DNA of 64,000 nucleotides. Source: Amphibacillus marinus. Its GTDB lineage: Bacteria; Bacillota; Bacilli; Bacillales; Amphibacillaceae. Location: NCBI RefSeq assembly GCF_900110345.1, contig NZ_FODJ01000001.1, positions 248,001 to 312,000 on the forward strand. Reading direction: 5' to 3'. Position 1 is the first letter of the stretch, and every line of letters begins with the position of its first letter. The notes beneath the pieces are model-generated. The model worked only from the letters and a program-made list of their open reading frames with translations, ran no database searches and had not been told where the DNA came from. Shown here piece after piece: positions 42,382 through 50,882 of this stretch. The translations under genes were made by a program, and so were the position numbers.

Positions 42382-43494
42382 CTATTTAACCAGTTTAGCT
42401 TGACGAATGGTAAAGTCAACTTCGGGATAATAGGTGTTTTTCACAAGAATGTTCGGACCTAAACATTGCACCGCCGGGCAATGACAACTTAATTGCTTCG
42501 CCACCGTTGTTTCGTTCCATTTCTGATAAGCTTGTTGAAAGGAACTATCTTTGATATTACCAAGCGGTGGCACATCACCGAAATCCGTTACAATAATATC
42601 ACCTGAAAAGATGTTAACATTTAAACGGGAGCGACCATCCGGATCATTTCTCACGGACACATTTTTCGTTTGATATAGACGATCTAATAATGCTAAATCC
42701 TCGTCTGATTGACTACAAGGATAAAAGGGTAACGTCCCAAAAAGCATCCAGAGCTCCTGATCGCGGTAATTTAACAGCCTGGTAATCCCAGCCTTCATTT
42801 CTTCGAGACTTAACGTTTCTAAGTGACTAGCGAAGTCAACTGGATACATTGGATGTATTTCGTGTCGGCTACAGCCCATCTCGACAACATGATCATGAAT
42901 TTGCTCTAAATAGGGAAAAGTACGTTTATTAAGCATGGTCTCTGCTGAAACCATTACACCTGCCTTCGATAAAGCTTGTGCATTTGTTACCATTTGATCA
43001 AAGAATTGTTGACGATTTTGCTCAGACGGTTTCCGCTCCATCCTAGCAAATCCTGTCTCAACAAATTCCTCTGCCGTGCCCCAATTATGCGAAATGTGTA
43101 ATACATCTAAATAAGGAATAATAGCTTCATAGCGATTAAATGGTAAGGTCAAATTCGAGTTTAATTGTGTCTTCACACCTCGATCGTGTGCATATTTCAG
43201 TATGGGTAGTACATACTCCCTGACTGATTTTTTTGACATCATTGGCTCGCCCCCGGTAATACTTAGGGTGCGTAAATGCTTAATTTCATCTAGGCGCTGC
43301 AAAATAAGTGGTAACGGCAGTGCCTCGGGATCAACTGTCCTAAGATCGTAGCCGACGGCACAATGGGCACAGCGCATGTTACATAATGTTGTTGTCGTTA
43401 GTTCAATACTTGAAAGAACCATTTCGCCATGCTCGCTGACATCACGATACGCTTCCCAAGGATCTTGTTTTGGATTTGTCATGAGTTGATTCAA
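42382..43494 (-). CDS. yfkAB: YfkAB-type radical SAM/CxCxxxxC protein
   Basis: A 370-residue protein matching YfkAB (about 373). The radical-SAM cluster is CNMRCAHC (about 39-46), SITGGEP follows at about 80, and the C-terminus holds CHCPAVQCLGPN, the CxCxxxxC motif of this family. The function is unknown. It starts with TTG 43,494 (GGAGG ten bases upstream); ATG 43,482 is an alternative. It stands alone upstream of serA on the same strand, about 100 bp before that promoter. Confidence 0.85.
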   Translation of the reverse strand: MNQLMTNPKQDPWEAYRDVSEHGEMVLSSIELTTTTLCNMRCAHCAVGYDLRTVDPEALPLPLILQRLDEIKHLRTLSITGGEPMMSKKSVREYVLPILKYAHDRGVKTQLNSNLTLPFNRYEAIIPYLDVLHISHNWGTAEEFVETGFARMERKPSEQNRQQFFDQMVTNAQALSKAGVMVSAETMLNKRTFPYLEQIHDHVVEMGCSRHEIHPMYPVDFASHLETLSLEEMKAGITRLLNYRDQELWMLFGTLPFYPCSQSDEDLALLDRLYQTKNVSVRNDPDGRSRLNVNIFSGDIIVTDFGDVPPLGNIKDSSFQQAYQKWNETTVAKQLSCHCPAVQCLGPNILVKNTYYPEVDFTIRQAKLVK

Positions 43495-43642
43495 TCTGTT
43501 TCCGCCTCCCTTTTAATAGCAATGTCCGAACTAGGCACTGCATAAGGTTATCGTATTTGTTTACTTGCTGATTTTAACATATGGACAAGCGATTGAATAG
43601 GTTAATTCTGTCCTTTTACTAGTAGACTTCTTAGCTAGATGC

Positions 43643-43679
43643 ATATAAAAAAGCTAGCCTCTATACAGAGACTAGCTTT
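43643..43679 (-). terminator. Terminator after the small lipoprotein gene
   Basis: AAAGCTAG (43,650-43,657) pairs with CTAGCTTT (43,672-43,679), extended inside by CTCT/AGAG. The minus strand continues with TTTTTT. Confidence 0.7.
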
Positions 43680-43690
43680 AGAATGGTAAA

Positions 43691-44218
43691 TTATTGAACT
43701 TCAACAGCACCGGTAACAGTACCACCAGATAGGTCTGCTGAATCTTGATACTCTTCACTAGCAAAGTAAAGATTTCCTTCAATTGTTCCATCTGGCATTG
43801 AGAAGTTATTTGCTTCTACATAGACGTCACCAGCGAATGTACCACCTTGTAGACGTGTGTTTTCGTTTTGAACAGTTAATTTAGGTGCAGTTAAAGTGAA
43901 CTGATCAATAATATTACGGTCTTCATCTTGTGTATAAAGTGCTAATTTACGAGCTGGCTCGCCTTTGCTTTCAAATTCTCCAGTAAGCACTAACTCTTGA
44001 TCAGTTGAGAAATCATCTTCAAAGATAATAATCCATGCGCCATCGGCAGAAACACCATTTACTAAAGAATCTTCGTCAGAAACGACAACTTGCGTTGCAC
44101 CTGAGCTTGCATCTGTTTCTGGAGCTGGATCTGCTGTAGTATCCTCATCATCTCCACCACAAGCTGCTAACATACCTAATACTAATACCATCATTAATAA
44201 ACTTAAGATTTTTTTCAT
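43691..44218 (-). CDS. Lipoprotein with bactofilin-like beta repeats
   Basis: About 175 residues. The signal peptide ends at lipobox LAAC (Cys about 20), followed by an acidic linker (DDEDTTADPAPETD). The rest is beta-rich with regularly spaced glycines (GGTFAGDVYVEANNF, GTIEGNLYF, GGTVTGAVEV), like the parallel beta-helix of polymer-forming cytoskeletal (bactofilin) proteins, but on the outside of the cell. The function is unknown. ATG 44,218 follows AGGAGGAG; the reading from 44,263 is the leader. A TGTGA-N6-TCACA site lies upstream. Confidence 0.7.
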   Translation of the reverse strand: MKKILSLLMMVLVLGMLAACGGDDEDTTADPAPETDASSGATQVVVSDEDSLVNGVSADGAWIIIFEDDFSTDQELVLTGEFESKGEPARKLALYTQDEDRNIIDQFTLTAPKLTVQNENTRLQGGTFAGDVYVEANNFSMPDGTIEGNLYFASEEYQDSADLSGGTVTGAVEVQ

Positions 44219-44247
44219 TATTCTTTCTCCTCCTATTTGTCTATGTA

Positions 44248-44265
44248 TTGTGACTTGGTTCACAT
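44248..44265. promoter_or_regulatory. Rex/FNR-like operator upstream of the lipoprotein gene
   Basis: TTGTGACTTGGTTCACAT matches the Rex consensus TTGTGA-N6-TCACAA except for the last base, and also the Crp/Fnr form TGTGA-N6-TCACA. It overlaps the expected transcription start, so repression by Rex (redox) is the likelier use. Confidence 0.4.
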
Positions 44266-44551
44266 ACTATATTAACATATTAATCATAAAAGTCTGTGTA
44301 CAAATTGTGAATTATTGATCAATTAAAAAGCTTTATTTATTAAAATTAGGTTTTAAATTTGCAGGTAAATAGACTATAATATCTTGTTACTTTAATTTAT
44401 GTAACCGCATTACCTTTTATAATAATGTGTTTTCTTTCTCTACTATGTATAAATTTTCAACAAGCATTTGAGAAAGATTTCCTATCCGTGATCTTAAAAC
44501 ATGTTATTAACTTCACAAATATTATATAATCATATGTTTGTGAATTAACGC

Positions 44552-44589
44552 TCAAAAAAGGAGCACTGATGCTTAGATCAGGGCTCCTT
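44552..44589 (-). terminator. Terminator after uxaC
   Basis: Arms 44,558-44,570 and 44,577-44,589 (AAGGAGC...CTGAT and complement, one mismatch) are followed by TTTTTT on the minus strand. Confidence 0.8.
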
Positions 44590-44594
44590 AGGGA

Positions 44595-45998
44595 CTACTG
44601 GAAGTCAAAATATCTTTTGGCATTCTGATAGGAAATTGCCTCAATAATATTCTGCAAATACGGGGCATGATTTGGGTACTCACCTTGTTCAACCCAATTA
44701 GCTATCAACTGACATAAGATTCTTCTAAAATACTCATGTCTAGGGTAAGATAAAAAGCTCCTTGAATCGGTTAACATCCCGATAAATTGGCCGAAAACGC
44801 CAATATCAGCAAGTGTTTCCATTTGCTTTAGCATTCCCTTCTTCGTATCATTAAACCACCAGGATGTGCCGAGCTGCATCTTACCGGGAATACCATCCCC
44901 TTGAAAACTTCCAATAATCGTTGCTATTATAGGTAGGTCATTGGGATTTAGTGAGTAAACAATCGTTTTGGCTAGTTGTTTTTCCTTTGCTAATTCATCA
45001 AGAAATTGCGCTAAGGAAGATGCAAGTAAATGGTCACTTATACCATCATAGCCAGTATCAGGGCCTAGTTCATCAAACATGACACTGTTTAGATTTCTCG
45101 ATGCGTTAAAGTGAAGCTGCATAGCCCAGCCATAGTTATGGTACTGCCGTGCTAGCTCCGTTAACGTATAAGATTTAAATTTGTCACGCTCCTCCTTTCC
45201 AATCTGCTCTTGCTTTAGTGCTTTTGCAAAAACAGCTTCAGCTTCCTCAAACGAGGTATGACTATAGTTAAATTGATCTAAAGCATGATCGGAGACGCGG
45301 CAACCCTTGTCATTAAAAAAGCTTATCCGGGTTATTAAAGCGTCTAGAAAAGTTTGATAGTTATGAACTGCCACACCAGAAATACCCGCTAACTGGTTCT
45401 TCCAATCGAGAAAATAATCAGCATCAATCGCAAGTGCTTTATCAGGTCGAAAGCTGGGTAGCACAAGGACATCAAAAGATTTATCTGCCGCGATTTTTTC
45501 ATGAAAGTCTAATGAATCAATAGGGTCATCTGTGGTGCAGATGACGCTAACATTAGACTGATTAATTAACGATCTAACAGTTAACTTGCCTGACGTTAAC
45601 AAGTGATTAGCTTGCTCCCAAATCCTTGGCGCGCTCTGTTCATCTAACAGCTCATCTATTTGAAAATACCGTTTTAATTCTAAATGTGTCCAATGGTATA
45701 GCGGGTTTCCAATTAATTGCGGAACAGTTTTTGCCCAAGCTAGGAACTTGTCATAGTCAGTTGCCTCACCTGTAATATAATACTCATCCACTCCGATAGC
45801 GCGCATGGCTCGCCATTTGTAATGATCACCATATAGCCAAACTTCAGTAAGGTTTTGATAACGCTTATCCATGTATATCTCCTCTGGGTTTAGATGACAA
45901 TGGTAATCGATAATAGGTAAGTCACGGGCATAATGATGATAGAGATCCTTAGCAAGCTCACTTGTTAGTAAGAAATCATCATGAATAAATGGTTTCAT
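44595..45998 (-). CDS. uxaC: Uronate isomerase UxaC
   Basis: A 467-residue amidohydrolase-fold enzyme. IIDYHCHLNPEEI (about 29-41) carries the metal His pair. CTTDDPIDSLDFH (about 154) and SYPRHEYFRRILC (about 425) are UxaC blocks. It converts galacturonate to tagaturonate and glucuronate to fructuronate, the entry of pectin uronates into the Ashwell route continued by UxaB/UxaA. It is divergent from the LacI-type gene at 46,125, its likely regulator. The altronate dehydratase gene is 17 kb away in the same window. Confidence 0.9.
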   Translation of the reverse strand: MKPFIHDDFLLTSELAKDLYHHYARDLPIIDYHCHLNPEEIYMDKRYQNLTEVWLYGDHYKWRAMRAIGVDEYYITGEATDYDKFLAWAKTVPQLIGNPLYHWTHLELKRYFQIDELLDEQSAPRIWEQANHLLTSGKLTVRSLINQSNVSVICTTDDPIDSLDFHEKIAADKSFDVLVLPSFRPDKALAIDADYFLDWKNQLAGISGVAVHNYQTFLDALITRISFFNDKGCRVSDHALDQFNYSHTSFEEAEAVFAKALKQEQIGKEERDKFKSYTLTELARQYHNYGWAMQLHFNASRNLNSVMFDELGPDTGYDGISDHLLASSLAQFLDELAKEKQLAKTIVYSLNPNDLPIIATIIGSFQGDGIPGKMQLGTSWWFNDTKKGMLKQMETLADIGVFGQFIGMLTDSRSFLSYPRHEYFRRILCQLIANWVEQGEYPNHAPYLQNIIEAISYQNAKRYFDFQ

Positions 45999-46033
45999 AT
46001 AAGCAACTCCTCTGTTTGAATTTTTTCTTCACT

Positions 46034-46046
46034 AGCTAAACTAGCT
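46034..46046. promoter_or_regulatory. Inverted repeat in the uxaC/lacI-type divergent region
   Basis: AGCTAAACTAGCT (five-base arms, three-base centre) is about 40 bp upstream of uxaC. It could be the operator of the divergent LacI regulator, but it is short and A/T rich. Confidence 0.3.
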
Positions 46047-46124
46047 TTTTTTTATTAAATTAGTGAAAGACTTTGTTAAATATGTTAAATTAATTAAAAA
46101 TGAATGATTAAGGATGTTGAATAA

Positions 46125-47111
46125 ATGAGTGTAACCATTAAAGATATCGCCATTAAAGCTGGGGTAAGTTACTCTACTGTTTCAAAAGCACTCAACAATA
46201 GTCCCCTTGTAAAACAAGGCACAAAAGATAAAATAACGCGTATTGCAAATGAATTAGGCTATCAACCTAATTACGCAGCACAGCGATTAGTCAATAAAAA
46301 GACCAACATGATTGGGCTAATTTGGCCAACAATAGAACGTTCAGTTCCTGCACAACTCGTCATGTTAATTCGAGAAGCACTTGAACAAAAAGGGTTTTCA
46401 ATGATTTTATCAGTTGATCCAATTGAAACGGCATTAGAAATGTTTAAGCGATTTCAGATTGATGGCTTAATTATTTTTGAGGGCAGTGATCGGTACGACT
46501 TGAGTCAAATTAACATTCCTTTAGTTGCTTATGGCATTAATCGACCACACAAACATTACCCTCTAGTTGATGCAAACCATCGGGCTGCAATTGGCAAAGC
46601 TATTGATCACTTTGTTAGACTTGGTCACCGTCATATTCAATTTGTCGGGCAACTGGATAGTAAAGACCCCTTTCAACTTGAGAAACAGAACGGCTTTACT
46701 CAGGCATTAGCGGAACATAACTTCAAATATACGCAAAACAATGTTATTGGTACTACGGGTCTGGATTGGTTTGATGGCTATCAAGCCATTCAAAAATGCA
46801 TTGAATCGCATCGGCTTGGCAGTGCGCTTATAAGTGCCAGCTACGAGCTCAGCCAAGGAATTGTTCGCTACCTTGCTGAGCATAGCATCCAAGTTCCAGA
46901 CCAAGTATCAATCATTAGCTACGATAATATTATGCAAATGTCACATATTGAAATACCTTTATCAGCTGTTGGTGTCACACTACCAGAACTAACCCATGTG
47001 ATTGTATCAAAATTATTACAGCAATTCGGTGAGCAGCCTCTGCAAACGATGCTAACGAAGCTCACACCAGAGCTAGTCATTAGGCAATCCTCGTTAAAAT
47101 CAGTTCAGTAG
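46125..47111 (+). CDS. LacI-family transcriptional regulator
   Basis: A 328-residue protein. The N-terminal HTH has the LacI pattern TIKDIAIKAGVSYSTVSKAL, followed by the hinge NELGYQPNYAAQRL. The remaining 270 residues are a periplasmic-binding-like sensor (IGLIWP..., VDANHRAAIGKAIDHFVRLG). Being divergent to uxaC, it probably represses uronate and pectin genes until a uronate intermediate binds. It is thus an ExuR/KdgR-type candidate, though the effector is unknown. It ends five bases from the convergent SGNH/GH28 gene, and no terminator is visible in between. Confidence 0.85.
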   Translation: MSVTIKDIAIKAGVSYSTVSKALNNSPLVKQGTKDKITRIANELGYQPNYAAQRLVNKKTNMIGLIWPTIERSVPAQLVMLIREALEQKGFSMILSVDPIETALEMFKRFQIDGLIIFEGSDRYDLSQINIPLVAYGINRPHKHYPLVDANHRAAIGKAIDHFVRLGHRHIQFVGQLDSKDPFQLEKQNGFTQALAEHNFKYTQNNVIGTTGLDWFDGYQAIQKCIESHRLGSALISASYELSQGIVRYLAEHSIQVPDQVSIISYDNIMQMSHIEIPLSAVGVTLPELTHVIVSKLLQQFGEQPLQTMLTKLTPELVIRQSSLKSVQ

Positions 47112-47116
47112 TGAGA

Positions 47117-49285
47117 TTATGCCATGTTTAGCTTTGGTGTAGCTGATGCTATTACCTTAATTCTGCTCCCTTCAGCATCATCAACGTTAATCGCTAAATA
47201 GTCAGCGTTAATTGGTTTAAAGTGAGCTAATTCAAGATGACTGCTTTCTCTGATCGAGAGCTGACTATCAGCAGCTAAAACCTTTTGCTTTATATGATCG
47301 AAATAGATAAATTTAGCATAATCAATTGTAATAGGCTGATTAGCTTGACTATTAATTTGGGTGAGCTTAATATTCATAATTGGCTCTTCTGGTAATCCAG
47401 TAATCTGGAGCGTTTTATCTGCCCCTGAAATATTTATATTAGATAATTCCAATTCCCTAATTAGGGGTAATGTTGACAAGCAACGCGTTGCTATCTGCTC
47501 TTTCTCATGAGCATAGTCCATTCGAATGGAAATAGCTTCATGCTTGATATTAACCATCTGAATATCTTTAATTTGGATTTGTTCAATGCTCCCCCCTCTT
47601 CCCCGCATTGTTTTAATCCGAATACCACGATCTGTTTCAATAAACTGACAGCGTCGAACCTCGACATGACGAATACTCCCTGACATCTCACTGCCAAGTA
47701 CAAATCCGCCATGACCTCTAAACACTTGACAATCCTCAATAATAATTGATTCGCTAGGTATGTTAGGGCTTTGGTCTCGCTTACCAGACTTAATACAAAT
47801 AGCATCATCGCCCACGTCAAAGAGACATCCCTTAACCATGACAAAGCGGCATGATTCTATATCTAAACCATCTCCGTTTTGGGCATACCACGGATTACGG
47901 ACAGACACTTGCGCAATTGTCACATGCTGACATAGCCAAGGATGAATAGCCCACGCAGGCGAATTTTGAATCGTAACACCCTCAATTAAAATGCGGTTAC
48001 TATCCCTAATGCTAATTAAACAAGGTCGTAAGTAATCCTTGACTTGCTCCAAATCAACTTGCTTTAATAATGAACCAAGATCACTATTCTCTAGCAGTTT
48101 TTGGCCTTTTAATGCTTGTTCAGACGGCCACCATACTTCTGTAGTAGCATCAACAACACCACCACTTTGTATAAGATTTGTCCATTCATAAGATGGCAGC
48201 TTCCACTTTTTAATCGGACGCCAGCCACTTCCAGCACCATCAATTATTCCTTCACCGGTAATGGCTACGTCCTCAACTGCTTCAGCATCAATTGGTGCTT
48301 GACATCTTGGCATGACAATCCCTTCAAAGCTTGAATTTATGATCGGGTATGCATGTTTATCATGGTTAAATAAGAGGACAGCACCTCGGTTTAAGTGCAA
48401 ATTTATTTTTGATTTAAGCTTAATCGGCCCCGATAGCCAAATGCCCCGCTCAATGATAATCTTTCCGCCACCCTTTTGGTGACAATCTTGAATCGCATCA
48501 GTGATGGCTTCCGTATTATCAAATTGTCCATCACCTCTTCCGCCGTATGCCGTTAATATGACGGAATGATCCGGGATAACAGGTTGGTGGCAATTAAAAG
48601 CCTCTAGTTCTGGTTGCTCAAGATCAACAACGAGATCATTCGTTAGTGGCAGATCACTTTTTTTAAGACAGGCTATCACTAATTTAGCAATAGCTTGCGC
48701 ACCATCATGAGAAAAATGGGTTTTATCCAGGACATGCTTTCCTTCGCTATTTTTTTTAACAGTAAACAAGGTCTTTGATACTGCTCTCCCCAAATTTTGA
48801 TAAAGTCGGGCACTCTCAAATGTTAAATCTAAACAAGGTAGCTTCAAATGATCTGCAAGCTCACGTACTGCATTTGCATAGTCTTTATGGGTATTAATTA
48901 TCTTATTTTCATCATTAAAGTTACGTCTTGATACTGGTGTAATTAAGACAGGATAGGCCGCTTTTTCCAGAGCTGTACGGATATAATTAGCTAAGTATGT
49001 TTTAAATTCATTATTAGGTTCTGTGTGTCTGTTCGAATCATCCTTTTGATCATTATGACCAAATTGAATAAACAAGTAATCACCAGCTTTTAATTGATCC
49101 GCGACCGTTGCAAAATAGCCCTGCTCTAGAAAACTTTTTGAGCTTTCGCCCGATTTGGCTGCATTGTGAATAATGATTTGATCGGAAAAGAACGGTGCTA
49201 GTTTTTCGCCCCAGCCTGTTTTGGTTGTGTTAGATTTATCAAAGTTGGCAACAGTAGAGTCGCCAATTAAGTAAATGGTTGTCAC
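47117..49285 (-). CDS. Fusion: SGNH rhamnogalacturonan-acetylesterase-like domain plus GH28 polygalacturonase-like domain
   Basis: A 722-residue protein. Residues 1-215 are an SGNH esterase (IYLIGDSTVANFD, QFGHNDQKDD, and DKTHFSHDGAQ with Asp/His). Residues about 240-650 are a GH28 right-handed beta-helix with NGDGLD, GDDAICIKSG, GHGGFVLGSE and RIKT, the complete catalytic set. De-acetylation and hydrolysis of galacturonan bonds are thus joined in one chain. There is no signal peptide. It begins with GTG 49,285 after AGGTG. It is the last gene of the minus operon that starts with the third importer. Confidence 0.85.
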   Translation of the reverse strand: MTTIYLIGDSTVANFDKSNTTKTGWGEKLAPFFSDQIIIHNAAKSGESSKSFLEQGYFATVADQLKAGDYLFIQFGHNDQKDDSNRHTEPNNEFKTYLANYIRTALEKAAYPVLITPVSRRNFNDENKIINTHKDYANAVRELADHLKLPCLDLTFESARLYQNLGRAVSKTLFTVKKNSEGKHVLDKTHFSHDGAQAIAKLVIACLKKSDLPLTNDLVVDLEQPELEAFNCHQPVIPDHSVILTAYGGRGDGQFDNTEAITDAIQDCHQKGGGKIIIERGIWLSGPIKLKSKINLHLNRGAVLLFNHDKHAYPIINSSFEGIVMPRCQAPIDAEAVEDVAITGEGIIDGAGSGWRPIKKWKLPSYEWTNLIQSGGVVDATTEVWWPSEQALKGQKLLENSDLGSLLKQVDLEQVKDYLRPCLISIRDSNRILIEGVTIQNSPAWAIHPWLCQHVTIAQVSVRNPWYAQNGDGLDIESCRFVMVKGCLFDVGDDAICIKSGKRDQSPNIPSESIIIEDCQVFRGHGGFVLGSEMSGSIRHVEVRRCQFIETDRGIRIKTMRGRGGSIEQIQIKDIQMVNIKHEAISIRMDYAHEKEQIATRCLSTLPLIRELELSNINISGADKTLQITGLPEEPIMNIKLTQINSQANQPITIDYAKFIYFDHIKQKVLAADSQLSIRESSHLELAHFKPINADYLAINVDDAEGSRIKVIASATPKLNMA

Positions 49286-49297
49286 TTAAATTCACCT

Positions 49298-49765
49298 CTA
49301 TTTGTTGCTAGTTCCCGTTAGTGCAGCAATTATAGCTAGAGCATCAGCTTGATTTCTACTGTATTTCGGTACCATGACAATAAATGTTTGATTCTGATCA
49401 CTTTGCCCCTCTATTTTAAGACCGTAAGTATTCGTCTCGCCAGAGTTAGGGTCCGTGCCCTTAAGTGCTGTCAAATTGTTATCTCCAGCTAGTAAGTTGT
49501 CTAATGGCACTAACCCCTCCGGGTCAAAGACTGTTGTGTTGACAAGCGTTTGATCAACCACTAACACATCGCCATTGTGTGAAGCAATTTCCATAATTAA
49601 GCGCTCATAGTTATTCGACAATAGTTCGACATTAGCCTGTTGGTTATTAGCAATCTGCAACTGAGCTGGTTGATCCGATCCAAAGACCAGTACATCAAGC
49701 TGATCTTGTTTTGCACAGCCGGTGATAACCAGGACCAATATTATAACGAGAAAGTAGCGTTTCAC
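49298..49765 (-). CDS. yteS: Small lipoprotein, YteS-like
   Basis: About 155 residues. The signal peptide has lipobox ITGC (Cys about 17). The remaining beta-rich region (VLVFGSDQPAQLQIANNQQ, then GDVLVVDQTLVN) has no clear enzyme motif. Its position immediately after yteR is that of Bacillus YteS, a lipoprotein of about 170 residues and unknown role. GTG 49,765 is proposed as the start, because AGGTG is six bases before it; the reading from 49,774 starts inside that site. A sugar-capture or export-linked role is possible. Confidence 0.6.
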   Translation of the reverse strand: MKRYFLVIILVLVITGCAKQDQLDVLVFGSDQPAQLQIANNQQANVELLSNNYERLIMEIASHNGDVLVVDQTLVNTTVFDPEGLVPLDNLLAGDNNLTALKGTDPNSGETNTYGLKIEGQSDQNQTFIVMVPKYSRNQADALAIIAALTGTSNK

Positions 49766-49776
49766 TCTTATCACCT

Positions 49777-50871
49777 TTATTCTGCTAATTTTGCAATTTC
49801 GGTACTTGCTAATACAAATGCACCAACACCATGAAGGTCATTTGCACACGTTTCTCGATTTAAATAAAAATCATAATCACCAATTGATGTCCCAATACAA
49901 ATCCCCTCTAAAGTAAAGCCCTGCTCTGTACTAGTCTTAACAAATTTATCTGTTAAGCTCGCATAGCTTGCTAGGATAGGAGCTTTATAGGTAGCATCAA
50001 TATAGTTGCGATTAATCGACTTAGCAATGGCATGAATAAATAATGCTGAACAGGATGATTCAAGCCAATTATTTGGATCACTTCCCTTATCAATAACTTG
50101 ATACCAAAGGTTTGTCTCCACATCACGATAGCTCATAATCGCATCTATTAATTCACTTAGTACCGGCCTCAGTTCTGCCTGAACCTCATTATCTTCAGGG
50201 AGAAGATCTAAAAATAGCGTCAAGACCATGACATACCAGCCCAATGCTCTTCCCCATATTTCTGGTGCGTGTCCTGCTTCCATTGACCAAGGTGCTGCTT
50301 TACTTTCGTCATAGCCATGGAAATACAGCCCCGACTGATTATCTTTCGTATATTTGCGCATTAGTCGCTCCTGTAATAGCACATCCTTAATCAAGTCTGG
50401 CTCATTAAAACGCTGAGCGAATTCAACCATAAATGGTCCAGCCATATAAAGCCCATCTAACCACATTTGATAAGGGTACTTATCCTTGTGCCAATAACCG
50501 CCTTCTTTAGTCTTGTTCAACGTGTGGTAGAGATGTCTCAGTTTACTGGCTGCTAGCAAATAGCGGTGATCACCGGTTTCATCAAATAATGGATAAAGAA
50601 TTAAACCAGCTTGAATGGCATCTAATTCTCCTCTAGCAAATAACAGGTTGCCAGATTGATCAATTAACCCATCCGCATATCCCTTTACGTAATTAAAATA
50701 GCTTTGCTTGCCCGTGACTTGCCATAAATCTAGCATACTCCAAAGAAACACCCCTTGATGATAGTGCCACCGTTGACGAGGTGGCAATTCATTAGGTTCA
50801 TACGTTTTCATCAAGCTCTGGCAGGCTAGCTCTGCCCAATCAATTGCTGATTTATTTTGTTTTAATAACAT
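49777..50871 (-). CDS. yteR: Unsaturated rhamnogalacturonyl hydrolase YteR-like, GH105
   Basis: A 364-residue alpha6/alpha6 barrel (YteR is 373). The catalytic Asp139 lies in MWLDGLYMAGPF, equivalent to Asp143 of YteR. WHYHQGVFLWSML (about 35), YFHGYDES (about 184) and IWGRALGWYVM (about 205) are the other GH105 blocks. It hydrolyses unsaturated galacturonyl-rhamnose from lyase action. It lies 11 bp after the GH43 gene, with a good AGGAGGAG site. This is the more typical of the two GH105 proteins in the window. Confidence 0.85.
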   Translation of the reverse strand: MLLKQNKSAIDWAELACQSLMKTYEPNELPPRQRWHYHQGVFLWSMLDLWQVTGKQSYFNYVKGYADGLIDQSGNLLFARGELDAIQAGLILYPLFDETGDHRYLLAASKLRHLYHTLNKTKEGGYWHKDKYPYQMWLDGLYMAGPFMVEFAQRFNEPDLIKDVLLQERLMRKYTKDNQSGLYFHGYDESKAAPWSMEAGHAPEIWGRALGWYVMVLTLFLDLLPEDNEVQAELRPVLSELIDAIMSYRDVETNLWYQVIDKGSDPNNWLESSCSALFIHAIAKSINRNYIDATYKAPILASYASLTDKFVKTSTEQGFTLEGICIGTSIGDYDFYLNRETCANDLHGVGAFVLASTEIAKLAE

Positions 50872-50882
50872 TTCTGCTCCTC

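Larger units (their letters stand above)
44219..44594. other. Intergenic between uxaC and the lipoprotein gene
   Basis: It holds the uxaC terminator at its right and the operator-like dyad at its left. The A/T-rich centre (44,280-44,540) shows no gene. Confidence 0.5.

Noticed and set aside
47491-47844. 117-codon second frame on the same strand inside the SGNH/GH28 fusion.
   Set aside because: The overlapping main frame carries all GH28 catalytic motifs in this interval, so the other frame is a shadow.
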